Source of the DNA: Citrus sinensis | Taxonomy: Eukaryota; Streptophyta; Magnoliopsida; Sapindales; Rutaceae | Length of the DNA stretch: 64,000 bases | NCBI RefSeq assembly: GCF_022201045.2 | Contig: NC_068558.1 | Location: 37,343,501-37,407,500 of the forward strand | Direction of reading: 5' to 3' | Part shown: positions 1-12,639 of the stretch, in pieces | How the letters are laid out: every line of letters starts with the position of its first letter | How positions within the stretch are numbered: position 1 is the first letter of the stretch | The notes under the pieces: generated by a model | Told to the model about the DNA's origin: nothing | The model's input: the letters and a program-made list of their open reading frames with translations, nothing else | Databases searched by the model: none | Position numbers and translations under genes: made by a program

Positions 1-939
1 TGGATCTGAGAAAGGACCTTCAATATGAAAAGCTAATTACCGGATAGTTTGGCCGCAGAATATCGGAGACTGGTGGGTTTTCCGGCGACGTTTGATCGGA
101 GCTCGACCGCTTGGATGTGTAAACTCTGAAAACTGGAACGAGATGTAACGGCGATAAAGGGAGAGAACGCTGAAGAAGAAGTAAAGAATCAAGAAGTTAA
201 AAAGCGAAGAGTGAGTGTCACGTGCATCTCGCGTGCAGCCGCACATGAAATTTCTTTGCATCACTTGACCAATCACCAATTTTTTTTTCTTTTTAAGAAA
301 AACCAATTACAAATTAACAATCCATGATTATTGATTTTTTTTTTTTGGGTAGAAAATAACTCAAATTATGAATATTGATGTCTTGTTATCTTAATAACTA
401 ATAACGAGAGATTATGTGTAATCAAAGGGTCTTATAATTGTAATGTCATTTGAATAAATAAAAGCTTTTACCAAACTTTTATACTCAATGATTTACTTAC
501 AAATTCAGTGAATTAGTAAATATTACTTGCAACCTTTTAAGTTTTAACAACTGATCCTTAGTCAAAATAGGTAGAAAGTACATTTTTTGTGCCATTGTTG
601 AGGGAGAAGATTTGGAGAATAGAGAGAGAGGTTAAATTAAGATAAATTCAATAGAATTGAGTCTTTGGGTCTTGACATGGTTTGATATTATCATTTGATT
701 TCTAATTATCTATGTCTGTAAAATTTTTATATAAAAAGAAAAATAGATTTTAAATCTATTATTTATTGTAAAATTTTATTTTTTTATAATAAGAATAGGA
801 TTGGTGATTAAAATAATTAGGCATATTATTAAACTTCACAAAGTTGATAAAAAATAATAATAACATGATAATTTTTTGGTCCTTCGAGCTATCTTTAGTG
901 AAGTTGATTTTTAGCTGCTGACACTCAATTTTAATGTAA
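1..939. other. Left flank, possible 5' end of a divergent gene
   Basis: No convincing coding region is seen. On the minus strand 37-306 is open, but its product is low-complexity and unlike any family I know. A G-box (CACGTG) lies at 218-223 and a pyrimidine-rich minus-strand stretch at about 165-200, as in plant 5' leaders. A possible splice donor on the minus strand lies near 45. This could be the leader exon of a gene leaving the window to the left. The rest up to 939 is AT-rich spacer that should hold the promoter of the DUF4504 gene; no clear TATA box was picked out. Confidence 0.3.
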
Positions 940-3900
940 ATGGAGGAAACACTGAAGGCGTTGGAGAGCTCTCTTTCTCATATCAAATGGCGACTCAAAT
1001 CCTCCTCTAAGCTTCGACTGGAGATTGGTCATCTTTATTTTCCCTCTTTTTATTATTATTATTATTTTCATGATCTGTCGTCCCACTACATCTTATAATT
1101 TACTGATTCTTTCATTTTGTTTAGTATCTGAATTTATTTCCACTGTAATTTAGTTTTCTGGGTCACCTTCAAAATTTGGAATTTTGTTTACTTTCTGCGT
1201 TTTTTGCTTTTATTGTAGTTGTGAACTCATGGGAATTTCTTTTATTTTCCCTGCTGTTGTTTGGTAGATGAGAAAGTGAAGGAGAGAGGAAAGAAATTCT
1301 TGAAGTTGTTGAATGCTTTATCTTTTATGCTTGCATCCTGAATTTCTGTTCTGCTCAATGGCATCAAGTGTTAGAAAACAAAATGATTGTAAAGAAATTT
1401 AGGTTCTTCATAATTTACTTTATAACTGCCTTGTGTTTTTGCGTTGGCCAGAAACGATTGGTGCAACGTTCTTTTGGCTGCATTACTGCATTAACCTGAT
1501 AGGTTTCGGTGCAAGGTTTAGGAACTTCATTGCTTTTTGCATCACTTCTGAGGTTACAGACTATGATTGTTACGTTCACTCATACTGAGGTCATATGGAT
1601 ATGTGCATGTTCATTAATATTATTATATTGAATTGTATTCACTTTATAGTGAACTTGAATTGTTGGAACTTTTGGCAGATATTCTAGCATTATGCACAGG
1701 GATGAGGCCAGTCATAATGGTAGACTATGGTGGAAAGATGCCTGAACTGCAAGAGCACTTATGTGAACTTCTTAAGCGCTGTCAAAAGGTTTGACTCCTG
1801 GCTTACTCACTGGATAAGTTTATGAGAAATGTGATATATTGACATTGTGTTAGTGTTAGATGGGTTGATCTGTTCTGTGAAAGCGGGATGCTCACTGTGT
1901 ACACTCTCTGTAAATAGATAAAGTCAACATGGTTGTATTGTGGGATGCTCACTGTTTGTTATGTAATTATATAGGTCATCAAATTTTATGTCAGTTATCT
2001 CTTGATAAGTATATGTTGTTATCTTACACAGTCATGGTGTTTTCTTATACCTGTTCTCTGTAGACATGCATTACCCTAAAACATCTAAGCATAGCTATCC
2101 GTTTCTTATTGGATGGTTAGATGTTAATATTGTGGTTATACTTGTAAATAATACAGCATCATTTTATCTTTAACTTTTCTTCTGTTTATTAAGAGCTTAT
2201 TGTCTATCAAGATTTCAATATTTATTGTTTATCCAGGAATCACCCTCTTTTGAGCATCTAAGAGTAATGGTTATAGAAGATATGATATATTTGATACATG
2301 TTAAAGGACTTGCCGAATATGTTAGCTCAAGCTTGAGCTCAGAAGCTGAACTGCACTTCGTGGACCTAGAGCAGGATCCACCAAAGGTTGCTGCCCCCTA
2401 TAGGTTTAAATTCCTTTTTTTTGCCACCCTTTGAATATACTCTTTTCTCCTCTTTACTGAATACAATTTCATTCCTTTACCAGATGATAACACTGAAAGA
2501 AAAAAGCTCAGTAGGGATGCAACTAATATCAGTTCAGAAATTGTTTTCATTAGTTTTTCCACTCAATGGAATGACCGATGAAATTAGGTTACCTAACAGG
2601 ACAGATCACACCATTGAAGCCACATCTTCTAACATTACAATCTCTCCTCAATCTACTGAAGTTGTTGACCTCAGTAGCTGCATTTGCGACAGTCAGGTCA
2701 CTATTCCAACTTTGAATGGGTAATTTCTGTAAACTTGGAAATACAATGTTGAGAGAATCCTTTATATGTACCTGTTGGATACTTGGACTATATTAGAGTT
2801 GCTTGAGTTGTGACAAGTTTCTGAGATCAGAGCATGGACTGTCTAAGAGGTCATTCATAAGCAGAATTGTCCCGTTTGAGAAGTCTTCTGGAAACCCGAC
2901 TTAAATTAAAAATGCAGTTTGCTGCATTCTTGTATTCTGGATCTTCCTCTCAAGAAATTTGTCTATCATGCATCATGCATTAGCAGCTGCTTATTGTAAT
3001 ACAAAGAACTAACTACTCAATTTGTTTCAGAAATTTAATAAACTAGTGTTAGATGTTGCTATCATACCGTGGTGCAATAACACTGGGATTTGATATGCTT
3101 CAGATGGCTTCTTGGTTATCCAGTTGTGTATTTGTTTGACAAGGAGCATATTGCTGATGCTATTTATAATCTTTCAACCCAGTCTCTTCGTATCTTCAAA
3201 ATTTTGGTCACCAGGTTTGTTGTTCCTCAACTTATCTCTCAATGCACATAGCTAGAAACTGAAGAATGACTCTAACTGCTCATGATAATAAAAATAGTGG
3301 CCTAGTTATAAAAGGCTCAAGCTTTTCTAAGAATATTTATTTTGGTCCAATTATCTCTATTTCGAACAAACTTTGCAATTGCATTGAATTTATTTTGATC
3401 TTCTCGTTGGTATACAAAAAGAATGTTTTCAACTCTTATTTTCAATCTTCCCCCTTGAAAGAAAGGAAATCAAGTTTCATAGATGTGCTTAGGAAATTGA
3501 TCAATAGAAAATTGTTAGATTTACCAGTCAATTGTTGCTCAATTTTACATTAGTGACAAACAGATGACAGTTTCCTCGTCAAACATTTCCTTAAAAGTTT
3601 ATTTCATCAAATATTTGACAAGAAGTAGCTTATGATCTTCCTTGAGTCTAAAACTAATAATTGACTGATGTCAAAGTTTGAACTTTTCAGGAATGGTCCC
3701 TTCAGTAAAGGATCTATGCCAGAAGAACTAATGAGGTAATATTTATTATTATAATTTTAGTGGTAGAGTTTAGTCTAAACAAGATATGATGGCCTCTGAG
3801 TCCCAAGAAATGTGCATTTTGAGGTGAAATAGTTACAAATTGTGAAATTGGGAGGATGTGATAATGATTATATCACATCCTAGGTTCTTTTGTTTTTAAA

Positions 3901-5296
3901 TTTTTTTTTTTTTTAAGATAAGGATATGACCCTTGGAGTGAGTTATTAGGACCTTTGGTTTTAAAAGAGGTAGGGGTTCAAAACCTTTGGGTCACATACT
4001 TGGGATGTTATATCTCATAATTTTTTGGCTACCAAGATTGTAGGATCCTGTAGTAGTCCTCAGTTTAGTACTTTGTCAAATTTTTTAAGAGAGGTCAATG
4101 ATTGTGTTTCAGGACAAACATATGTAGATAGATTAATAGTTTATTTCTACATTGAGATTATAAAAAATAAGCAGGTAAGACAAAATTAGTCTACGAAGAT
4201 CATTGGTGTGGTTGTTAATGCAAGTGCGCCTTTCGTATATAAAAACACTTAAAGCTCCCTTCATATTGTCTAGTTATTATAACATGGTTGGGGCATATTT
4301 TGGCATTAAGATGTATACTTGCTGACTTTAGCAAAATGATGGAATTTCGATATGCACCATGATGTGGCACATTGTCATCAGTACAACTTATTAGTGCAAC
4401 TTGAGAGCTGCAGAAGGGTACAATTCCCTAATCAGGTCAATCTCAAGCTGGAAGTATTTCCGTCAAATATGCCAAATATGATTCCAGTTGTGCTGAATTT
4501 TTAAAGTATATGCCATCTGATGATGTCAGATAACCTCCTTGCCTCATCTCGATTATCTTGTGGGTTATGAGGCATCAATTTTCTTCAATTTGATTTGTTT
4601 GGTGCACTGTCTTTCTTAATGGTTTACCTATTTTTAATAGATGTAATGACATACAAGTCTTGCCTTAGTGCATCAAGATGAATGTCTGAAGGCACCACAC
4701 TGTTGGTGCCTCCAAGGTGAAGTGTGGAGGTGTTGGGGGAAATATTTTAGATAGAAGGTTTTAAGGGATCCACTTGTGCAATACTACAATGGAAATGGAC
4801 TGAATATGTTATACCACTGATCTTAATATGATTCTCATTGTGTTTGTTGTTTTAGTTGATAGTTATAGTATTCTTCATTGACATGCCATTCAGAAGAATC
4901 TATGGTGACATGCACTTGGTTATCAATGTTGTTTGTCAGATATGGAAGAGGCACATGCTTCTGGACCACATTTATATAAAACTACTTTAATTACCTTAAG
5001 AGAAAGTGGGGATATTATCAGAAGCAAAATATTGTTAACGACTAAGGGGATGATTTATTTGCTTAACTGGTTTTGAGATATTATTATCTATTTACCACAT
5101 GTTGATATCTGTTTCCATGTGAAAATTGTTTTGTAGTTTCTCGGTGCCTTATGAACTGAGCATGGAGGGAAGCAATGAACCATGGGCAGAGATGTTTCTG
5201 GCTAAAATGCAATCAAAGTGGGCAAAATGCAAGCCAACTTGGAGGACACTGCAGATGGAGGTAAGTGAATGCTTTCCACAAGCAATTGCATTATAG
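940..5296 (+). CDS. DUF4504 / C1orf74-like protein, 7 exons
   Basis: Seven exons splice with canonical GT-AG sites: 940-1027, 1679-1788, 2237-2386, 2484-2719, 3104-3214, 3691-3735 and 5137-5296. Together they make 900 nt, or 299 residues. The phases agree at every joint; for example, exon 4 must run to 2719 so that GG plus A gives the Gly of LNGWLLGYPVVYLF. The protein starts MEETLKALESS, has a block with GMRPVIMVDYGG, then a hydrophobic segment ending in the GYPVVYLF motif, and ends near SNEPWAEMFLAKMQ. I recognise this as the eukaryotic C1orf74 (UPF0739, DUF4504) family, whose function is unknown. The last exon passes through a perfect donor (GAG|GTAAGT at 5261) before the stop, so a further 3' exon is possible. 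Exons 5-7 recur as a relic at 18499-20480. Confidence 0.75.
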
Positions 5297-6015
5297 TTAA
5301 ACCACTTCAAAGATATGGTTCAAAAAGGCGCTTAAGCAGAAAGAAAAATCATTTCTTTGGATTGCTGCTAGGAACAGCAATGATTTTGACCGTACGCCAT
5401 TTGGCATTTGCATGCAAGAAAACGGAGTCATTTCATCTTTTACTTTTTCATGTAAAAGGGCAGAAAGAGATCCCCCCAGTCCCCACTCGATCACAAAGGG
5501 ATGAACGGACTATAAATTTGAAACAACAAGGCTGTTTAATGCTTAAAGTACGTTTTCATTTTTGAAGCTTGTTATTAAAAAGGTTTCAAGTTTCATTTTT
5601 AATGGACAACTTTCATGTTTCAATCAAACACTTTAGTTCATGAGAGGAATGGCAGTTTGGTCCCTCTAAAACATCATTTTTCCCACTTGAGTCCTCCTTT
5701 TATGGCAAATGAGCTAAGAAAACTAAGGCTGCTCCTTAAATGATGGCTGCAAGCCCTTTTGATTTGATGAGATGGCAATCACGAGAAACGATAGTTTTAT
5801 TCGCTAAAGCAGAGCAGCAGCCTTCAAAGTTCAAAGCTCAAGTCTTCGATCATTACAAATAGGGAAAAACAAGTAACCCAAATATTGAAAAATAATAATA
5901 ATACAGAAGAAACCCCCTTCTTTTCATTGAATTCAAAGCAACTTCCGCAGAAACAAAAAGAAAATTCAAAATACAAACAAAAAAAAAAATTTGGAACTAA
6001 TAATTTTGTTTATTA
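5297..6015. other. Spacer between DUF4504 gene and fructokinase A
   Basis: This is the convergent spacer between the plus-strand DUF4504 gene and the minus-strand fructokinase. It should hold the 3' ends of both. It recurs in diverged form at about 20700-21380 in the duplicated segment. No separate gene is seen. Confidence 0.5.
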
Positions 6016-8691
6016 TTATGCTCCTTTGAGTAAGTTGAGAGCTTCAGACTCTGTGGGTAGAGCTGGAATTGCTCCCTTCTTGGTGGTAGTGATGGCTCCA
6101 CAGGCATTTGCAAATTTCAATATCTCCCGCAACCTTGTTTCATCCTGGAGAAAAAAAAAATCAATAGTAGATAAATAACCTTAAAATTAAAATCAAGATT
6201 AATAAATAGCAATTGTTATAATAATTATGAGAACAAGTTACCTCAAGAACAGATTGGTCATCAACAAGCTTCCCTAAAAGAGCACCAACAAATGCATCAC
6301 CGGCGCCGGTTGTATCTACTGTGTTCACATGAAAAGCATCCACTGCTCCTTTGAAACTCTACAATTTTCAGGAAAAAAAAAACATGAAGAATAATTAGGT
6401 TACAGTTTCCCCCTCCATACTAACAGGTAATAATACTGTTTGATTATTAGAATTTAACATGCTAATGTTAAGTGAACCTACAGATGAAACATATGCGATG
6501 GGATTATTAAAACTTAAAGGTGGGGTTAAAATTCTACCAACCTACCCTTAATATTATTAAAATAAAAATAAAATATTTCACCAAACTTCAAGTTGGAGGG
6601 TGGGGGCTCCTCACTTACACAAGCAGATTCGGTTCCAAGGAAAAAAAAAAAACTTGAATAACAACAACAGGCCTTGTCCTTTAACATCAAGCCAAGAGAC
6701 AGCATCACCTATTGCTAATGGCTCTTCAACCAATAAACACTTTTAACCAAAACTTCAAATTTCCCCATCACCTCACTAGACTTTTTTTTTTCGAGAATTA
6801 AAATTTTCTAATACTTGCAACTTAAAAACAGCCCACAAAATTATAAATTCACAACTGAATACCCAGCTGGGTGCAAGTGGGCCTACTCCATTTTTATCAA
6901 CACAATTTATCAACACAAATCACACCTACCACCATACCAACTGTTTACTGCTAAAAGTCTAAAATTTAAGCAACCTTCGTCTATTCAACTAACAATCCAA
7001 CTAAATAAAGAAATTGAATTCAGCTTAGCTGGCAAGATTTCTATATATATATTTTTTTTACCTTAGTGTAGTATCTACAGCCATGCTCACCAAGGGTGAC
7101 CAAAAGGAGTTTCAAGTTGGGGTGCCAGAGCGACAATGCTGATTCATCATCAATCTTGTCACTCCCGGTGAGGAATTCAAGCTCCACATCACTGACTTTG
7201 ATTACCTCTGCCTTGTCCCAGATGCTCATTATCTGCTCACGCGCCTCCTCCGGCGAGGGCCACAACGGTAGCCGGAGGTTGGGGTCGTATGAGAGCAGGG
7301 CTCCTGCTTCCTTGGCTGCTTTCATTGCCTCTAAGTGAGCTGATCGGCATGGCTCCACTATCAGGCTTATTGATCCATAGTGGAAAACTTTGGCCTGCAC
7401 GCAGACCAAACTAAAATTAAGATAAACAATAAACACAAGTAAAATCCAAAAATAAAATTAAAAAACGTGTGAAATGTGAATGCAAGGCGCGTGAGGATTT
7501 TAGTCAAAAAGTAGCTACTATTAAAGACAATAATGGCACTGAACACAAATATTTCATGAGTGTTTTAACCATATCGAATTAACTAATATTTTTTGGGACA
7601 TTAATAATTAATTTCGGAAATGTAAATAAATGGTGGGCGCGTGGGAAAGAGACAACAATTAAAAAGAAATCCGTAGGAAGGGTCCACGGTATAATAATGG
7701 AATCCAGGTGGTGGGTAAAAACTACACGATTAGATCTGAGTGCCGAACGCATGCGGGGTCCCACATCTAATAAGTCTGACGTGTCGAGATTTTTAATTTT
7801 TCGACTCTGGCGCACGTGAGAGCACGTGACGTTAAACACCTAAGCCGCTATACTCATCATCCCAAAAAAGAATAATGATCACAGTCAGCTTTTCTATTTA
7901 GAAATTCAACAAGGGCCGCTTGATGTCATGATTCACGCCTCAAGTGGGACCCGTCTGCGATGATATAAGCTGGATCAACAGAAAATTACTTAAGATGTGT
8001 CTAAAGATTTAAGTCATTGCCTGTGACTCCATCAACCAACGGGCCGGCCGGTGATTTAGCGCCGCCGTTGCAAAAATCCAAAAGTCAATATTTTTTATTT
8101 TAATTTTTTTTTGTTTGGCTCGGACTCGAATGAAAAAATCTAGCGAGAGAAATTGGGAGTGAAAAGGGGAGTAAGTGGGACCCGCTGTCCCGGTAAGTGG
8201 CAAGATCCCGCAGACCGCGCGTGAGATTCATGAAAAAGGATACAAAAGTAAAAACGAAATTAAAAAAAAAATTAACGTACAGATCTGATCAGCTCAAGAT
8301 TAAGCTCGTCGGGTCTCAAGAGCATATCAGCGCTGGGGTTTCTGTAAAACATGAACTCGCGCTCGCCGTCAGCCCGCAGGGTCACGAATGCAAGGGCAGT
8401 TCTGGCACCCTGGTCAAAGTTGATGCCGTCAGCGCTGACTCCGTTCTCCTTCAAGATCCCAGCGAGCATGTGACCGAACTCGTCGTCGCCGAGCTTGCCG
8501 ACGAAGGCTGCCTTGCCTCCGAGGCGAGCTACAGCTATGGCGACGTTGGCGGGGGCGCCGCCGGGGGCCTTGAGGAATCCAGGGGCCTCGGCGAGGGAGA
8601 CGCCGGAGACCGTCGGGACGAAGTCTATGAGCATCTCGCCGAAGGACACGATCAGGCTTGAGGAGGATGAAACGGCGCCGTTTGTAGCCAT
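6016..8691 (-). CDS. FRK: Fructokinase (pfkB family), copy A
   Basis: ATP-dependent fructokinase makes fructose 6-phosphate from fructose, the step that brings sucrose-derived fructose into metabolism. Four minus-strand exons, 8691-8281, 7394-7062, 6358-6242 and 6144-6016, total 990 nt and 329 residues, the usual length. All introns are GT-AG in phase 0. The pfkB substrate-side motif GGAPANV lies at residues 44-50. The C-terminal pfkB signature DTTGAGD lies at 263-269, with Asp269 the expected catalytic base. The end, near [19 protein letters not shown], is typical of plant fructokinases. The start MATNGAV is about 105 bp downstream of a TATA box, and no organellar transit peptide is evident, so a cytosolic enzyme is likely. 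A second copy lies at 21379-26304. Confidence 0.93.
7690..8240 (-). promoter_or_regulatory. Conserved block in fructokinase A intron 1 with two G-boxes
   Basis: Intron 1 next to exon 1 stays well alignable to the same place in copy B (about 25050-25850), although the rest of that intron differs greatly. It holds two CACGTG cores at 7813-7818 and 7823-7828, the second followed by ACGT, and a shared stretch around 7870-7960. An intronic regulatory block is my inference; recent common origin explains part of the similarity. Confidence 0.35.
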
Positions 8692-8794
8692 TTGTACAAA
8701 AATCGAAACGTTGTGTATTGAATAGAGAGAGAGTTTATGAAGAGAAATAATATCAATAGAGGGAGAGAGAGATTAAGAAGTACGTGGGAAGGGG

Positions 8795-8802
8795 TATTTA
8801 TA
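8795..8802 (-). promoter_or_regulatory. TATA box of fructokinase A
   Basis: TATAAATA on the minus strand, about 104 bp upstream of the fructokinase A start codon. The leader between contains GA-rich (CT on the coding strand) repeats, common in plant 5' UTRs. Copy B has the same box at the same distance. Confidence 0.7.
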
Positions 8803-8809
8803 GAGAGGA

Positions 8810-11800
8810 GTTGGTGGGTGTCGTTAGAAATTGGATTAAATTTAATTAATAATTATAAATTAAAATAATTAAAAAAAAAAAAAAAGAGTAAGCGTAATTT
8901 ATGGGTAAGTGACATTAATTGGAGATCTTTTTCCTTCCGGAATTTCTTTTCTTATCTTCGATTGTAATTGCAATTGGTTTGGATAATAATTTGTTTTAGA
9001 TATTTATTTGTGGGTCCATGCAATATTTATTATTTATTTATTCTTATAATTTTGTTTCTCATTTTAGATTTAAGTTTAAGTAGGGACTTAGGAGACTTTC
9101 AGACGTGAAAAGGATAGGAAATGATTTTATATTTAATTTCTTAATGTAGGAATGGAGGGAATGAGGTGAAATCTTCATCTTTTTATTTTTTATTTTATTT
9201 TAAAATTATTAAAAAATAAATAATCAAATTGAAATTGTAAAATAATATTTATTCAAACAACATAAATATTAATTAAGATAAAAATTTTAATGTAATTTAG
9301 ATTTAACTACAACTCAAAGCACAATCCACAAACAGAGGAGTAAGAGGTAAGAGCTTTTATTAAGAGTAATAATTTAAGTACCTATATCTATTTTATTTAT
9401 TTCATTATTAACATTAAAGTAATTTTTTTATTATAAAATTATGAAAATTGACTAAAATAATGATTATGATGATTTATATTTTATAGTATAACTTTTGTAA
9501 TGGATTAATGTTAATGTAAGATATATTATCAAATTTTACTTTTATTTAAATTTTTTTAATATGATTAAATTAAGTTTAGAAATTAAAAATGTATCAATTA
9601 TTCGAGAATCATGGATTTCATTTCCTCTCCTCAAGCAATTCTAATGGGGGCATGAAAGGAACAAAGACATATGCAGAACATTGAGATTGAGTATGAAAAT
9701 ATAGGTCCCCTCTCCTTCTCTCCCCATTATCGTCCCTAAGTTTAACTACTTACAGAGTATAGCTTTATGAGTTTCTTTTGAATTAATATTTACGATTGAA
9801 AATCCGATTCGTAATAGATTGGATCTATTTTAAAAACTTTCGGTCTCCTTCACAATGCACACTGAATAATTTGAAGTGGCTTGATATGATGTTTATTATA
9901 TTAATGAAACAAAAGAAAATTCATAAATTTATTATTCATTTAACAAATTTATTAATAAAGAATAACGAAGATTAATAATTTTATCTAAAAAAATATACCC
10001 AAAAAAAATTGGAATTAATGAAGTTAAATAATCCAAAAATATTTGAAGAAAGCATGTTGGAAGTGAGGGGATGGGTTACAAGTTTACGTAGCTCGTGAAT
10101 AGAGAGAATCACGTTGCCCAATGGGCAATGGCTGTCATTTATTGAACAAATAATATAATACGACACATTCATCTTCTTCTTTTTATTAAAAAAAAAAAAA
10201 CAAATTTAATAATCAAATACTGTCTAATCTTACCGTGGTTTTTCTTTATTTTAATTTATTTTTTTTTAACATTAGTCGGTGTTTAATTAATTAATAAATT
10301 AACAACACAAAATCGCCCACTCCCATGACAAAATCCAACTTGTATTCTAGAATGTTCTACTCATCCGTGACTTTTTCTTTTTCTTTTTTCTTTAATTTTT
10401 AATTTTTAATTTTGACAGAAATTTACTGGAACCTACCTTGATCAAACGCAATGACAGATAAATACAATTCAAATGTTGAAAATAAATAAAAAAACAGAGT
10501 CTTTAACATAGTCGAAAACAATGCACTCAACTTGTTGGTCTCATGTCTCGAATGTTTTGTTAGTCATTCATACAATATGTTATTAATTATTTATCAAATA
10601 AACGTTTAAAATAATTATTTTTTCCCTTTTTTATCTATTAATTTTATTTTTAAAATAGTGAAAGAAATTAATAATAATGATTGTAAATGTTATTTATTTT
10701 TAGACAGAATCTTCATCATTAAGTCGATAAACTAACAATTTTCTTTTTTCTTTACGAGCTAGAAAGATTGCTAGATTAGGATAACCCCTTATAGGAAAAT
10801 CAATGTATGGAGTAATAAATTAAAAAACAAAAATCCTATTTTCCTTTAGAGATAATCTCTTTTAGTTAAATTTACTTCAAAGAAAGAAAGTGAATCCGTT
10901 CAAAAGGATTAGAATGGTATCCGCAATCCTCTATTAATTAAACTTCTGATTCTTGAGGTTTCTTATTCCATTAAACTTGTTATCTTATGTGAAAGATTCA
11001 ATTGGATTTGGATCATATTCTTGCATTTTGGATTAGTTCAGAACACCTTTATCAAGTGATTTATTCAAGTCTATCTATCAAATTAGCAGGACTATCTAGA
11101 AATTGATTTTGATTTTGGATAAAACAAATTCATCCAAAAATTCATCCAATTAAATGTCTAATCGAACTTGAAAAGCCCTAATATTTTGTTGAGACATTTT
11201 TCTAATTTTAAAAATTCATTCTAAGACTCTCTTGGAATCTTCAGAATTATCATAATTTTTTTATTAAAAAAATTATAAACACTTAGTAGAATTTATAAAT
11301 TTTATCACGGAATACAAAGACCTTTAAAATTATTTAAACAACTCAATAACTTGAAATTAAAAATCCAATGGCCCTAATCCTAGTCTATTAAGAAAGACAT
11401 TTTGTATAATGTTGATAACAAAATTATGGAAAAAAGTTATTTAATCATAAAAATACATCATGGGCAAATTTATATATATATATATATACAAAAATATTCA
11501 AGTTCGAAATTTTAAAGACAAAGTTACAGTTTTAAGCCTTTAAAGCCGTGCGGTTTTAAAACTTTCCTGCACTTTAAAATCCTTAATATATATATATATA
11601 TATATGAATGGAAGACATAACTTCTGTATTCATTGTTATTTTTTAAAATTATCCCTGCAGAGTAAGTTACCCCTATCCAATTGTTACTCTTTTTTTTTTA
11701 ATACCTTAATCGTAATTTTTATTAGACTCAAACTCAAACCTTAACATTTTATCATACATTCAACATCTTCAATTTCATCTATCTATTCAGATAATTTAGG

Positions 11801-12630
11801 TTCAAATTTAACATTTTACGATTACCCAATCAGTTTCTCTCAAAAAAAAAAAAATTGTTTTTCAGTGGGTTGATTTTGATCCCACAACCACAGATGATAT
11901 AAAAACCCACATTTTTAGACAAAGTCTGAGTTGATGAAAATGGTGGGTCACCGTCCGTCACCCATAGTTTTTATAAGTTTAATTTTTATTTTCTTGTTAT
12001 GTTACGTTGAAAATAAAAATTATAAAACCATTCAAGTGGCTGGCCACTTGCTTGTTGTGCACATTACAGCAGTTGGTGAAGATCAATTATTATTTTTTAT
12101 CAGAAATTTCTCAGCAGACAGTCTTTTTGTTGTCACAACTCAGAACCGAGAATGAAATTTATAAAGAAATTCCCCTAGTCCCAAAGTCCCAAGTCCCAAG
12201 TCCCTACCACTACACAACACTCTCTCCACACCAAATTCATTTGGAATTTTATTTATAATTTTTTTTTCTAAACTTTAAATGAGTTATTTTTATTTTTAAA
12301 AATTTATTGTTAAGATGAGCCCAATTATTGAGCTATATTAAAAATTTTAAACTGCATATTACAAACAGCATGTAAATTACATTACAGGATATATTTTTTT
12401 GTATATATAAACCATATAAAATCTCTTTCTAAATTTGATAAGTCATTGCTTTCCGATTGGTTGCAGCTATGCTTTCTGATTGAGTTTACTTTTGTATTTA
12501 TTTATTAACTAAATTTCTGAATGTGGGCAGTGAGTCAAATATTAGTTGTCGTATTTGATGAGTTGATCATGACTCTCTTCTACAACATGTGCATTATTTT
12601 TTTTTTTCCAAACACCTTTTTTTTATTTGT
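8810..12630. other. AT-rich spacer present only in copy A
   Basis: Similarity to copy B ends just upstream of the fructokinase TATA box and resumes near 12640. In copy B the matching interval is only about 460 bp (26410-26870). So about 3.4 kb was either inserted here or lost there. The stretch is AT-rich, with (TA)n tracts at about 11468-11488 and 11586-11606. A small open frame at 11931-12155 has a hydrophobic start but no family resemblance. No gene or complete transposon was recognised. Confidence 0.45.
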
Positions 12631-12639
12631 AATTATTAT

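Noticed and set aside
37-306. 89-codon minus-strand frame at the left edge
   Set aside because: Low-complexity product; the region looks more like a 5' leader.
7096-7338. Plus-strand open frame opposite fructokinase exon 2 (also 22808-23092)
   Set aside because: Complement of the conserved exon; no family resemblance of its own.
8197-8661. Plus-strand open frame opposite fructokinase A exon 1
   Set aside because: It is the GC-rich complement of a real exon; the same antisense frame effect occurs in copy B at 25964-26443.
11931-12155. 74-codon frame with a signal-peptide-like start
   Set aside because: A hydrophobic start is common by chance in AT-rich DNA; no homologue recognised and no splice or promoter context.
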